Shown here: positions 1-7,954 of the stretch, one piece after another
Position numbering within the stretch: the stretch's first letter is position 1
Layout: every line of letters begins with the position of its first letter
Assembly: GCA_003559585.1 (NCBI GenBank)
Contig: PWKX01000151.1
Coordinates: 1-16,139, forward strand
DNA length: 16,139 nucleotides
Direction: 5' to 3'
DNA from: Mollicutes bacterium
GTDB lineage: Bacteria; Bacillota_I; Bacilli_A; Izemoplasmatales; Izemoplasmataceae
Position numbers and translations under genes: made by a program
Notes under the pieces: model-generated
Database searches by the model: none
The model's input: only the letters and a program-made list of their open reading frames with translations
What the model was told of the DNA's origin: nothing

Positions 1-260
1 AAAGCATCAATCATCGTCGCATCAAAGCTTAGATGGTAAGGCTTAACGTTTTTTGGTACATACACCCATTTTACAAAACCAATTGGTTTATCTTGAAAAC
101 TGATGGCTTTTAATGTGTCTAAATACCCCGATTTTAAATTGAGATACCCTTGTGCCATGAAAGTGGCATTATCTAATGTAAAAGCCGATTGTTCATAAGT
201 TGGTCTTAATGTGCGTACCGCTTCAAAATTGTCCCATGTGATATCCATGAGTTTAATCAT
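1..260 (-). CDS. GNAT-like N-acetyltransferase, N-terminal part (3' end outside window)
   Basis: Only the first 86 residues are visible; the gene runs off the left edge. The start is the ATG at 258-260, preceded by an excellent Shine-Dalgarno sequence (AGAGGTGA, 5 bases before the ATG). The protein opens MIKLMDITWDNFEAV and later has AISFQDKPIGFVKWVYVP, which resembles the N-terminal half of GNAT acetyltransferases of the diamine/spermidine N-acetyltransferase kind: an opening strand, a helix pair, then a strand with the pattern 'D-x-P-I-G-F'. The acetyl-CoA binding motif would lie in the missing part, so the family call rests on overall look. It has its own promoter and is separated from the upstream operon by a terminator, so it is probably a separate transcription unit. 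Confidence 0.6.
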   Translation of the reverse strand, partial: MIKLMDITWDNFEAVRTLRPTYEQSAFTLDNATFMAQGYLNLKSGYLDTLKAISFQDKPIGFVKWVYVPKNVKPYHLSFDATMIDA

Positions 261-278
261 TTTACTCACCTCTAGTTA

Positions 279-307
279 AGCTTACATCCGGTTATGTAAT
301 TTGTCAA
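279..307 (-). promoter_or_regulatory. Promoter of the GNAT-like gene
   Basis: On the minus strand a perfect -35 box TTGACA (302-307) is followed after exactly 17 bases by TAAGCT (279-284), a weak -10 box matching the consensus at three of six positions. It lies between the terminator at 317-344 and the gene's ribosome binding site. No operator-like palindrome is seen here. Confidence 0.55.
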
Positions 308-316
308 TTTTTCCAT

Positions 317-344
317 AAAAAAACACGGTTAAAACCGTGTTTTT
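317..344 (-). terminator. Intrinsic terminator after the small membrane protein gene
   Basis: Arms ACACGGTT (323-330) and AACCGTGT (333-340) form a hairpin. On the minus strand it is followed by a run of T, and it is also flanked by T on the plus strand, so it could work both ways. It overlaps the stop codon of the 343-855 gene and closes the operon that starts with the LacI regulators. Confidence 0.85.
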
Positions 345-855
345 AGTCGCTATCGACTGGAGGATTTTCAGGTGTTTTCACTTGATCTTTAATGGCGGTA
401 ATGACGGTTTCTTTTAACTGTTCATGCGTCCCTTTATTTAAAATAAAAACTTCATGTGTTTTTGATTTAACCCCGAAGGTTTTTAATGAAATCGTTAGAC
501 GCTCATGACCAGAAAAGACATAAAAGTGTCGATCAACTCTTACATTAAAGGCTTGTGACACATCATAAATACGGTGATCTTGTGTGGTTTTAACCTCTAT
601 TTTCCCTTGGTTAATAATCAAGGTTTTATCTTGACCTCTTTTTAATTCTCTGGTGAAGAAGATGACCGCAAAGGTAAAGCCAAGCAATAGTAAAATACCA
701 ATATTGATGATAAGCGGTCCTTCTACAAAGCCCCAGTTAGACCCATCAAAGGCATATAAAAATACAAAAACGAAAAAAGAGGTGATGATGCTTGCCACAC
801 CAATCAGTTTTAGTTGATCAAACAAACTGAGCCGTGTGCTTTTAATCTCTACCAT
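343..855 (-). CDS. Small membrane protein with two transmembrane helices, function unknown
   Basis: The product has 170 residues. Two hydrophobic helices are visible, about residues 17-36 and 47-68, separated by a short loop (DGSNWGFVEG). They are followed by a soluble, strand-rich part of about 100 residues (TLIINQGKIEVKT, then RHFYVFSGHERLTISLKTFG) that looks like the bacterial PH-like domains found in two-helix membrane proteins; that comparison is from pattern only. The tail is rich in K, E and P. Its start overlaps the end of the aldo/keto reductase gene by 7 bases and the ribosome site is weak (AAGGAC far upstream), which suggests translation coupled to that gene. I do not recognise a named family. 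Confidence 0.7.
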   Translation of the reverse strand: MVEIKSTRLSLFDQLKLIGVASIITSFFVFVFLYAFDGSNWGFVEGPLIINIGILLLLGFTFAVIFFTRELKRGQDKTLIINQGKIEVKTTQDHRIYDVSQAFNVRVDRHFYVFSGHERLTISLKTFGVKSKTHEVFILNKGTHEQLKETVITAIKDQVKTPENPPVDSD

Positions 856-1832
856 AAATGATGCACTGGGTCCTTGATGTAGGTATCATATATTTCTTTA
901 ACCTTATCATGATCTTTTTTACTCAAAGGTTTCATGTTAGCTGCAATGGCATTATTTTCAATGTGGTGTGGTTTTGAAGCCCCTGGAATCACCGTTGAAA
1001 CAGCCTCGAAATCTAAAATCCATCTTAATGCAATCGGTGCTAAGGTTTCAGTTTTAAAGTAGTCCTTTAAAGCATCAACGGCTTTTAAGCCTAACGCATA
1101 ATCAACACCAGAAAACGTTTCACCTTTATCAAAAGCTTCACCTTGCCGGTTAAAGGTGCGGTGATCATCTTTATTAAACGTAGAGTCTTTGGTGAATTTA
1201 CCCGTTAATAAACCACTGGCAAGTGGGACTCTCACAATCACACCTACTTGATGTTTTTTTGCTTCTTCAAAAAAGAGTTCCATCGGTCTTAGCCTGAACA
1301 TATTGAAGATAATTTCTATCGCTTCAACCCCAGGATAGTTCATCGCTTTTAAGCCTTCTTCAATGCGTTCGACACTCACACCATAATGTTTGATTTTACC
1401 TTCTTCTTTCAACGTATCAAGTAAGGTAAACACCTCAGGGTTATAATAGACGTCCGTTGGGGGACAATGTAAAAGCACCATATCTAATGTGTCTTGATCA
1501 AGACGCTTTCTAGAATCATCAATAAAGCCTCTAATGTTTGCTTCGTTGTACCCTTCTTTGGTTTGCGCTGGGAGTCTGCGACCAGTCTTGGTGATGATGA
1601 ATGGTTTGTCATCTAATGTTTTTAAATACTCACCAATTATTTCTTCACTTTTGCCATCTTGGTACACATCAGCGGTATCAAACGCATTAATCCCTGCATT
1701 GGTAGCGTTTTTCAAGGTGTTTAGCGCAACTTCTTTATCAAATGGTTCACCCCAAACACTGCCTAACTGCCAAGTTCCTAAAGCTATTTCTGTGATGTTA
1801 AAGCCTGTTGATCCAAATGGTCTAGTTTTCAT
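849..1832 (-). CDS. Aldo/keto reductase family oxidoreductase
   Basis: The product has 327 residues, usual for NADPH-dependent aldo/keto reductases (TIM barrel, cytoplasmic). The N-terminus (MKTRPFGSTGFNITEIALGT) is typical of the bacterial YajO/general stress protein branch. The catalytic tetrad is visible as D52 and Y57 (FDTADVYQDGKSE), K82 (FIITKTGRR) and H122 (MVLLHCPPTD), and the cofactor-binding end appears in VSTVIPGASKPHHI. A GTG at 1841 would give three more residues, but the Shine-Dalgarno-like GGACGTGA contains that GTG and sits 5 bases before the ATG at 1832, so the ATG is preferred. It lies 24 bases after a lacI-type gene in the same operon. The substrate cannot be read from sequence; a sugar or aldehyde role is only a guess from context. 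Confidence 0.9.
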   Translation of the reverse strand: MKTRPFGSTGFNITEIALGTWQLGSVWGEPFDKEVALNTLKNATNAGINAFDTADVYQDGKSEEIIGEYLKTLDDKPFIITKTGRRLPAQTKEGYNEANIRGFIDDSRKRLDQDTLDMVLLHCPPTDVYYNPEVFTLLDTLKEEGKIKHYGVSVERIEEGLKAMNYPGVEAIEIIFNMFRLRPMELFFEEAKKHQVGVIVRVPLASGLLTGKFTKDSTFNKDDHRTFNRQGEAFDKGETFSGVDYALGLKAVDALKDYFKTETLAPIALRWILDFEAVSTVIPGASKPHHIENNAIAANMKPLSKKDHDKVKEIYDTYIKDPVHHLW

Positions 1833-1856
1833 CGTTTTCACGTCCTTTTCAAAATT

Positions 1857-2861
1857 TTAAGCACTTTCTCTAAAGACCAGTTCATAAGGGACATAAACGG
1901 TCAGTTTTAAATCTCGTTCATTGTTGATTTGTTCTAAGAGTAACCGCACGGCTAAAACACCCATGAATTCTGAATATATTTTAACGGTTGATAATGAGGG
2001 TGAGGTGTATTGTAAGGTAGGAATGTCATTGACACTGAAAACAGCAATGTCATCAGGAATTTTAAGGTTTTTTTCTAAAATCCCTCGAACCACCCCAATG
2101 GCAATGGAGTCGTTCCCACAAAAAATCGCCGTGGGTAAATCTTCATATGTTTCCTTTAACAACTCATTGATCAGACGGTAACCTGATTCAATCGCATATT
2201 CACCAATTTTAAAGTATTTCGAGTTAAACAAATTATGTTGATACAACACTTCTTGAAACTCCAACTCACGGTGGTCGATGTTTCTTTCTTGTGTTTCAGG
2301 AATGATTTCTTGACCACCAATATAACCAATTTTTTTATGCCCTTTTCCGATAAGATAGTTAAGCACATCTTTTGTGATTGCTCTAAAATCGACATACACT
2401 GAATCATATTCAAACCGGGTATCCACCGAGTTCACATATACAATGTTGTTATAAAGTGACTCAATGAAATCTTTGGTTTCCTCAGAAAAGCGTCCAAGAA
2501 TGATGACACCGTGGTATTGTTCAGCGGCTAAATTTTTTCGTAAGTTTTGATCATTATAGATGATATCAAACTCAATATTGGTATCCTTAGCCTCACGTTG
2601 AATGCCCATTCTAATTGAGATAAAATACGGATCGTTAATTTCTTTTTCAACGGTATACCACGTGATAATCCCGATTTTTTTATGAGGTTGCTTACTTTTT
2701 ATTTTATGGCGGTGCTTGGTGTAGGCGAGTTTTTCAGCGGCTTCAAAAATCCGCTTTTTTGTTTTTGAAGTCACTGAAATGGTTTCATCATGGTTTAGCA
2801 CCCTAGAAACCGTGGCTGGTGATACGTTGGCTAGTTTTGCAATATCTTTAATCGTTGGCAT
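1857..2861 (-). CDS. LacI-family transcriptional regulator, EbgR-like
   Basis: The product has 334 residues, full length for the family. Residues 1-47 form the LacI DNA-binding head (IKDIAKLANVSPATVSRVLN) and hinge. The rest is a periplasmic-binding-protein-like sensor domain with family landmarks: KKIGYIGG, PTAIFCGNDSIAIG, and the C-terminal P-S-L-S-T-V followed by E-F-M-G. The opening of the sensor (IGIITWYTVEKEINDPYFISIRMG) is characteristic of the EbgR-like branch, which often senses galactosides or related sugars. It lies 14 bases after the upstream lacI-type gene and is a clear paralogue of it. Its ribosome site region contains AGGGGAC (2870-2876) and GTGAGGAC. Which operator it binds, and which sugar it senses, cannot be told from the window. 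Confidence 0.93.
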   Translation of the reverse strand: MPTIKDIAKLANVSPATVSRVLNHDETISVTSKTKKRIFEAAEKLAYTKHRHKIKSKQPHKKIGIITWYTVEKEINDPYFISIRMGIQREAKDTNIEFDIIYNDQNLRKNLAAEQYHGVIILGRFSEETKDFIESLYNNIVYVNSVDTRFEYDSVYVDFRAITKDVLNYLIGKGHKKIGYIGGQEIIPETQERNIDHRELEFQEVLYQHNLFNSKYFKIGEYAIESGYRLINELLKETYEDLPTAIFCGNDSIAIGVVRGILEKNLKIPDDIAVFSVNDIPTLQYTSPSLSTVKIYSEFMGVLAVRLLLEQINNERDLKLTVYVPYELVFRESA

Positions 2862-2875
2862 GTCCTCACGTCCCC

Positions 2876-3853
2876 TTATGTCGATTGTCTGATGATGATT
2901 TTTGTTGGTATATACTTCTTAACAGGTAATTGATCGTCTTTTAATTCTAAAGCACTTTTCAATGCTTCGCGTCCCATTTTTTTAGTTGGTACATGTAAAG
3001 TGGTTAATGGTGGTGAAAAATCTTTGGCATTTTCATTGTCATTAAAACCAATCACAGCCATATCTTCAGGCACCTTGATATGTAGTTCATGACATGCTTT
3101 TAACGCACCAAAAGCAATCGAATCATTCGCGCAAAACACCACGCTTGGTATCCGTTTATCAATGATTTTTTTCATTAATCGGTGCCCACTCTCAGCACTA
3201 AAATCACCAATTTTAACTAAATCTTTGTCATAATTTTCTTTATCTTTTAACGCTTGCATCAAATATACTTTGCGGCGTTCACCGTATAAGGTTTGTTCGT
3301 TAACTTGTTCATAACCACCAATGTAAGCAATGGTTTGATATTGTTTGGATGTGATAAAATCTAAAATATGTTGAACCGCACGCTTAAAATCAATCACCAC
3401 ACTTGAGAACCGCTGTTCATTTGGGCTTGAATCAACAAACACAATCGTTTGTGTTATAGCCTCAAATTGTGATATTTCCTTGCGGGTAAATTTACCAATA
3501 CAAACCAACGCACTGACGCCTTGTAAGTTGCTCAAATCAAATTGATGATGCTCATCTTTAAAAGCATGCTTAACACCGATTTTAAGTTTTTTCGCATGCG
3601 CGGTGATGCCTTCAGTGATTTCACGGAAGTATGGATGGGTATCTAAACGGTTAGCTTGATCCCATAAAACCACACCGACTGACTCTTTATATGTGACACG
3701 AGCGGTTGGCTTATATCCCATTGAATGGGCGGTTTTAATAATTTTTTTACGGGTTTCATCTTTCACTTTAAAGGCTGGGTCTTCATTTAAAACACGCGAG
3801 ACTGTGGTAATGGAAAGCCCTAATTTTTCAGATATGTCTTTTAATTTAGCCAT
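2876..3853 (-). CDS. LacI-family transcriptional regulator, likely repressor of the arabinose operon
   Basis: The product has 325 residues from the ATG at 3853, chosen because GGAGGTGA lies 4 bases upstream; an open frame extends 18 residues further but has no ribosome site and would overlap the promoter. Residues 1-48 are a LacI helix-turn-helix head (LKDISEKLGLSITTVSRVLN). The sensor domain has GVVLWDQ, QTIAYIGG, SVVFCANDSIAFGAL and PPLTTLHVP, of the EbgR-like branch. It follows the arabinose operon terminator and has its own promoter with an 11-bp palindrome in the spacer, the same element as in the araB promoter. This supports, but does not prove, that it represses both itself and the ara operon. 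It is not of the AraR (GntR/LacI chimera) or AraC type. Confidence 0.92.
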   Translation of the reverse strand: MAKLKDISEKLGLSITTVSRVLNEDPAFKVKDETRKKIIKTAHSMGYKPTARVTYKESVGVVLWDQANRLDTHPYFREITEGITAHAKKLKIGVKHAFKDEHHQFDLSNLQGVSALVCIGKFTRKEISQFEAITQTIVFVDSSPNEQRFSSVVIDFKRAVQHILDFITSKQYQTIAYIGGYEQVNEQTLYGERRKVYLMQALKDKENYDKDLVKIGDFSAESGHRLMKKIIDKRIPSVVFCANDSIAFGALKACHELHIKVPEDMAVIGFNDNENAKDFSPPLTTLHVPTKKMGREALKSALELKDDQLPVKKYIPTKIIIRQST

Positions 3854-3857
3854 AGAT

Positions 3858-3865
3858 TCACCTCC
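3858..3865 (-). promoter_or_regulatory. Ribosome binding site that fixes the start of the first LacI regulator
   Basis: GGAGGTGA on the minus strand, 4 bases before the ATG at 3853, is a near-perfect anti-Shine-Dalgarno complement. It decides for this start over the longer open frame to 3907. Confidence 0.88.
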
Positions 3866-3878
3866 GTGATATATGATT

Positions 3879-3907
3879 ATGATACACTGTTTAGTAAAAA
3901 ACGACAA
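3879..3907 (-). promoter_or_regulatory. Promoter of the lacI-lacI-AKR operon, with operator in the spacer
   Basis: The -35 box is TTGTCG (3902-3907) and the -10 box TATCAT (3879-3884, one mismatch), with a 17-base spacer. The spacer contains the operator at 3889-3899, placed where bound repressor would block RNA polymerase. Confidence 0.78.
3889..3899. promoter_or_regulatory. Putative LacI operator in the regulator's own promoter
   Basis: GTTTAGTAAAA is a near-perfect 11-base palindrome centred on a single G:C pair (3894). It matches GTTTASTAAAC in the araB promoter except at the last base and occupies the same -35/-10 spacer position. This suggests autoregulation. Confidence 0.65.
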
Positions 3908-3932
3908 CCATATATCGCATCAATGGTGATAT

Positions 3933-3966
3933 ACAAAAAAACACACGGTTCAATGTGTTTTTTTGT
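3933..3966 (-). terminator. Intrinsic terminator of the arabinose operon
   Basis: Perfectly complementary 13-base arms (3933-3945 and 3954-3966) enclose an 8-base loop (CGGTTCAA). Each arm has seven A or T, so the helix gives a T tract on both strands. It lies 21 bases beyond the gguB stop codon and just before the regulator's promoter. Confidence 0.88.
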
Positions 3967-3986
3967 GTACAGAAACAATAGGAGGA

Positions 3987-5210
3987 TTAACGTTTATTCT
4001 TAGTCGCGATATCGAACCATACCGCCATTAATAACACGAGACCTTTAACAACTTGCTGCCAATCGATACCTAGGCCTAGTAAGCTCATACCGTTGTTGAT
4101 GACACCCATAACAAGTGCACCAATCACAGCACCACCAACAGTACCAATCCCACCAGACATGGAAGCACCACCAATGAACACAGAACCAATCGCATCTAGT
4201 TCAAAGAGTTCACCAGCTTTAGGTGTGGCTGCGTTTAAGCGTGCTGCATAAATGATACCACTAAACGCGGCTAACATTCCCATATTGGTATAGGCAAGGA
4301 ATAATGTTTTTCTGGTGTTAACACCACTAAGTTCTGCGGCGTTTTTGTTGCCACCAACGGCGTACATGTGACGACCGATTTTGGTTTTCTTAGAAATAAA
4401 AGTATAAATAACAATGACCACAAACAAGATGATCGAAACATTTGGCAAGCCTCGATGTTGGGCCAACGTATAGGTTAATAAATTAATTCCAATCAAGGTT
4501 AACGATGTGACAAGCACACTAACCCATATTGGCAAGACTTCAAAATTAAAATCAATACGGCGTCGACGTTTTTTAATGGTACTGAAAATCACAAACGCAC
4601 TGGCAATGAAACCAGCAATCAATGTCAACCAATGTAATTCTCCACCGAACGGATCGGAAATAAAGCCTGAAGAAATACGGTTAAACCCACCGGATAGTGG
4701 CCCTATTGTTTGTCCGCCTAGCACAAGCAAGGTTAACCCACGGAAAATTAACATCCCACCTAAGGTTACAATAAAGGCTGGAATTTTAATAAACGCGATC
4801 CAAAAACCATTCCACATACCCGCTAAGATACCAATGCCGATACCCATAAGCGTTGCAATGTACCATGCGATATCCATCCGTCGCATGAAAATCGCAATCA
4901 TGGCACCGACAAAAGCGGCGACCGAACCAACCGATAAGTCAATGTTTCCTGTAACAATAACAAACAGCATCCCAACTGCTAAAACAATAATATGAGCATT
5001 TTGCAAGATGATGTTGTTGATGTTCAGGGGTCTAACAGAAATACCGTTGGTCACGAAGTAAAAGAAAATCATGATGATAATGAGTGCCATAAACATCCCG
5101 TATTGACGGATGTTATCTTTTAATAAACTACCTAGAAGCGCTAGCTTTTCGTTGCCACGCATCCATTTAATAAGTTTGTTTTCAAGCAGTCGTTGTTTTA
5201 GTTTCGCCAT
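3987..5210 (-). CDS. gguB: Sugar ABC transporter permease, GguB/XylH/AraH type
   Basis: The product has 407 residues and is very hydrophobic, with roughly ten membrane segments, as in the BPD_transp_2 family of monosaccharide permeases. Characteristic stretches are FVIVTGNIDLSVGSVAAFVGA, IPAFIVTLGGMLIFRGL and YAVGGNKNAAELSGVNTRKT (the cytoplasmic loop that contacts the ATPase), then FIGGASMSGGIGTVGGAVIGAL. Subfamily length (about 400 residues, longer than RbsC) fits GguB and XylH. It starts inside the end of the ATPase gene (29-base overlap) with its ribosome site AGAGGT 8 bases before the ATG, which points to translational coupling. It would form the membrane channel for the ChvE-like lipoprotein. 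The symbol follows the ChvE-GguA-GguB resemblance; araH or xylH would be equally defensible. Confidence 0.9.
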   Translation of the reverse strand: MAKLKQRLLENKLIKWMRGNEKLALLGSLLKDNIRQYGMFMALIIIMIFFYFVTNGISVRPLNINNIILQNAHIIVLAVGMLFVIVTGNIDLSVGSVAAFVGAMIAIFMRRMDIAWYIATLMGIGIGILAGMWNGFWIAFIKIPAFIVTLGGMLIFRGLTLLVLGGQTIGPLSGGFNRISSGFISDPFGGELHWLTLIAGFIASAFVIFSTIKKRRRRIDFNFEVLPIWVSVLVTSLTLIGINLLTYTLAQHRGLPNVSIILFVVIVIYTFISKKTKIGRHMYAVGGNKNAAELSGVNTRKTLFLAYTNMGMLAAFSGIIYAARLNAATPKAGELFELDAIGSVFIGGASMSGGIGTVGGAVIGALVMGVINNGMSLLGLGIDWQQVVKGLVLLMAVWFDIATKNKR

Positions 5211-6750
5211 TGACTTTGACCTCTTCTTTCTTCTTGAGTATCGTACGCATGATGGCCTCTTGCGATACGTTATCTTTTGTCAACTCACCTTTTATCACAG
5301 CGTTATCCATCACATACACGCGATCAGATACACCTATAACTTCCGGCATTTCAGATGAGATGACGATGACAGCTTTGCCCATTTCTGCAAGCTGATTGAT
5401 GATTTGATAAATTTCATATTTAGCCCCAACATCAATACCTCTGGTGGGTTCATCTAAGATGAGAATGTCGGGTGCTGTGTACATCCATTTACTAAGCACC
5501 ACTTTTTGTTGATTGCCACCACTTAAGTTTAAGGTATCTTGATTGATGTCTGAGTATTTTAATTTCAAGGCCTTCACTTGTTTTTCACTGTCTCTAACTT
5601 CTAAGTTGTCATCGATCACGCCACGCTTAATCACTTTATTTAAGCCAGCTAAGGTAACGTTATTTTTAATGGAATCAATTAAAATGAGTCCATAAGTTTT
5701 CCGGTCTTCAGTGGCATAAGCCATGCCATGTTTGATCGCTTGAGAGACATTATTAAGATGCACTCTTTGACCGTTTATGTAGGTTTCACCTTTAATATTC
5801 CGACCAAAGGATTTGCCAAAAATACTTCTAAATAATTCTGAGCGGCCTGCTCCCATTAATCCAGCAAAACCGACAACTTCGCCTTTTTTTACGTAAAAAC
5901 TAACGTTATCAGCCATTCTTCTGTCATAAAGTGGGTGGTCGACCGACCAATTTTTAACCTCAAGTAAAATATCACCAATTTTATTGCTTTTTTCTGGATA
6001 TAAATTTGTGATTTCTCGACCAACCATCGCTTTAATAATGCGGTCTTCATTCACTTCATCTTTTTTGAAATCTAAATAGTCAACCGTTTTACCATCTCTT
6101 AACACTGTTAAAGAATCCCCTATTTGTTCTAATTCGGATAACTTATGCGAAATGATAATCGAGGTTACACCTTGTGATTTTAGTTCTTTGATCATTTTAA
6201 GCAAGTTTTGTGAATCCTCTTCATTCAAAGAACTTGTCGGTTCATCTAAAATCAGTAATTTGATATCTTTCGATAACGCTTTGGCAATTTCAACAAGTTG
6301 TTGTTTACCAACGCTTAAATCCTTAATGAGTTCTTCAGGTGCTTCATCAAGACCGACCTTTTTAAGTAACGCTATGGTCTGGCGGTTGGCTTCATCCCAA
6401 TCGATGACACCGCGCTTAGATATCTCATTGGCCAAAAAGATGTTTTCAGCAATGGATAAGTCTTGAATTAATGCAAGTTCTTGGTGGATGATTCCGATGC
6501 CCATCAGTTCACTTTGTTTAACGTTTTTGAATTCACAACGTTTGCCTTCATAAAAAATATCGCCATCATAATCGCCATAGGGAATGACGCCACTAAGAAC
6601 TTTCATCAATGTGGACTTCCCGGCACCGTTCTCACCACATAGGGCGTGAATCTCACCCTCTTTTACTTTAATATCCACTTGATCTAGGGCTCTAACACCC
6701 GGATAGTCTTTTGTGATTTGTTTCATTTCTAATATGAGATTGTTGTTCAT
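5182..6750 (-). CDS. gguA: Sugar ABC transporter ATP-binding protein with two nucleotide-binding domains, GguA/XylG/AraG type
   Basis: The product has 522 residues from the ATG at 6750; a GTG one codon earlier is possible and the ribosome site is weak either way. Two fused ATPase domains are visible. The first has Walker A at 39-47 (GENGAGKST), Q-loop Q90, signature LSVGKQQ at 145-151, Walker B LLILDE at 165-170 and H202. The second has a degenerate Walker A at 297-304 (GLMGAGRS, Lys replaced by Arg), signature LSGGNQQ at 409-415 and Walker B ILILDE at 429-434. The degenerate second site is normal for this family. It ends in TGA, overlapping the permease start by 29 bases. It powers monosaccharide uptake together with its neighbours. 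Confidence 0.93.
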   Translation of the reverse strand: MNNNLILEMKQITKDYPGVRALDQVDIKVKEGEIHALCGENGAGKSTLMKVLSGVIPYGDYDGDIFYEGKRCEFKNVKQSELMGIGIIHQELALIQDLSIAENIFLANEISKRGVIDWDEANRQTIALLKKVGLDEAPEELIKDLSVGKQQLVEIAKALSKDIKLLILDEPTSSLNEEDSQNLLKMIKELKSQGVTSIIISHKLSELEQIGDSLTVLRDGKTVDYLDFKKDEVNEDRIIKAMVGREITNLYPEKSNKIGDILLEVKNWSVDHPLYDRRMADNVSFYVKKGEVVGFAGLMGAGRSELFRSIFGKSFGRNIKGETYINGQRVHLNNVSQAIKHGMAYATEDRKTYGLILIDSIKNNVTLAGLNKVIKRGVIDDNLEVRDSEKQVKALKLKYSDINQDTLNLSGGNQQKVVLSKWMYTAPDILILDEPTRGIDVGAKYEIYQIINQLAEMGKAVIVISSEMPEVIGVSDRVYVMDNAVIKGELTKDNVSQEAIMRTILKKKEEVKVNGETKTTTA

Positions 6751-6778
6751 CACATAACCAACTTTCTTAACTTGGATG

Positions 6779-6806
6779 CGTTTGGTGACCCTAGGGCCAC
6801 CAAACG
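6779..6806 (-). promoter_or_regulatory. Stem-loop between the binding-protein gene and the ATPase gene
   Basis: Nine-base perfectly complementary arms (CGTTTGGTG 6779-6787, CACCAAACG 6798-6806) enclose a core containing CCCTAGGG. No T run follows on the minus strand, so it is not a standard terminator. Such hairpins after solute-binding-protein genes are known to stabilise the upstream mRNA or reduce read-through; that role here is inferred. Confidence 0.75.
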
Positions 6807-6821
6807 TCCAAATAAAATCAA

Positions 6822-7895
6822 TTAATCTAAATCAAAATCTTCAATGTCATGGTAGCCTGAATCAATCAATTGTTCTTCCCAGTTATTAATATCAACGTAA
6901 ATTGGAATTAATAAGTAAGATGGTACAATTTTTTCACCGTTGTCATATGTTTCAGTGTCGTTAATTTCTGGTTCAGAACCTTCAAGAATCGCTTCAGCCA
7001 TTGATACAGCAACACCAGCTAAGGTACGGGTATCTTTAAAGACTGTTGATGCTTGTTCACCATCAATGATTAACTGTACAGATACTTGTTCTGCATCTTG
7101 TCCACCGACATAAGGCATTGGAATATCATCATTACCTAAACCGTAACCATTTGATTTAAGCGCTGAAATGATACCAACACTTAAGCCATCATATGGACTT
7201 AACACAGCGTGAATTTCCTCACCATCTGAATAGTACTGAGTGATCAAGTTTTCCATACGGTTTTGTGCAACTTGGCCGTCCCAGCGCAATGTCCCAATTT
7301 CATTCATAGTTGTTTGACCAGATTGAACCACTAATTGACCACTGTCAATGTATGGTTGAAGGATATCCATCGCACCATCAAAGAAGAAGTAAGAGTTGTT
7401 GTCGTCTGGTGATCCACCGAATAATTCAATGTTGAATGGACCGTCTTCGTTTTCTAAATCAAGACCATCAACAATCCCTTGACCCATCAATTGTCCAACA
7501 CCAAAGTTATCAAATGTGGCATAGTACGATACATGCGGTGTGTCCATAATTAAACGGTCATAAGCAATAACTTCGATGCCGGCAGCCGCAGCGTTTTCAA
7601 GTACGTTATTAAGTGATTGGTTATCAATCGCAGCAATAACAAGTACTTGTACACCTTGGGTTACCATGTTTTCAACTTGGTTTACCTGTGTTGGAATATC
7701 ATCTTGTGCATATTCAAGAACAACATTATACCCAGCTTCCTCGAATAACTCTTGCATGGTTTCACCATCTGAAATCCAACGTGCTGATGAGGTGGTTGGC
7801 ATAGAGATACCGATATCCGGCTGCTCACCGCCGCCACATGCTGCTAAAGTAAGTGATGTGACTAAAGCTAGTGCAAATAATACTAATTTCTTCAT
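6822..7895 (-). CDS. chvE: ChvE-like sugar-binding lipoprotein of the ABC importer
   Basis: The product has 357 residues. The N-terminus is a lipoprotein signal (MKKLVLFALALVTSLTLAAC) with Cys20 as the lipidated residue, followed by a short GGGEQ linker. The mature protein is a type I periplasmic-binding fold very close in pattern to Agrobacterium ChvE: IGISMPTTSSARWISDG, YAQDDIPTQVNQVENMV, QVLVIAAIDNQSL, VIAYDRLI, YYATFDNFGVG. ChvE-group proteins bind arabinose, xylose, galactose or glucose, and the adjacent araBAD genes favour L-arabinose. The ribosome site GAGGAGAG precedes the ATG. The protein is very acidic. It would sit on the outer face of the membrane. Subfamily call is good; sugar specificity is inferred. 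Confidence 0.92.
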   Translation of the reverse strand: MKKLVLFALALVTSLTLAACGGGEQPDIGISMPTTSSARWISDGETMQELFEEAGYNVVLEYAQDDIPTQVNQVENMVTQGVQVLVIAAIDNQSLNNVLENAAAAGIEVIAYDRLIMDTPHVSYYATFDNFGVGQLMGQGIVDGLDLENEDGPFNIELFGGSPDDNNSYFFFDGAMDILQPYIDSGQLVVQSGQTTMNEIGTLRWDGQVAQNRMENLITQYYSDGEEIHAVLSPYDGLSVGIISALKSNGYGLGNDDIPMPYVGGQDAEQVSVQLIIDGEQASTVFKDTRTLAGVAVSMAEAILEGSEPEINDTETYDNGEKIVPSYLLIPIYVDINNWEEQLIDSGYHDIEDFDLD

Positions 7896-7926
7896 AATTC
7901 TCTCCTCTTTTTTTAATATATTTTTT

Positions 7927-7942
7927 GTTCTTTTTTAAGAAC
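7927..7942 (-). repeat. Small inverted repeat between araD and the binding-protein gene
   Basis: Arms GTTCTT (7927-7932) and AAGAAC (7937-7942) flank four bases. On the minus strand it is followed by A rather than T residues, so it is unlikely to terminate the operon; it could be an mRNA processing or stability element. It lies in the 59-base gap between the araD stop and the next start. Confidence 0.4.
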
Positions 7943-7954
7943 TTGATTCCATCA

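Noticed and set aside
4507..4995. A 162-codon plus-strand frame opposite the permease gene.
   Set aside because: It is the complement of a hydrophobic coding region; composition and position show it to be a shadow, as for the other plus-strand frames in the window.
7927..7942. The hairpin before the binding-protein gene as a transcription terminator.
   Set aside because: On the transcribed strand it is followed by A residues, and the operon layout needs read-through here.
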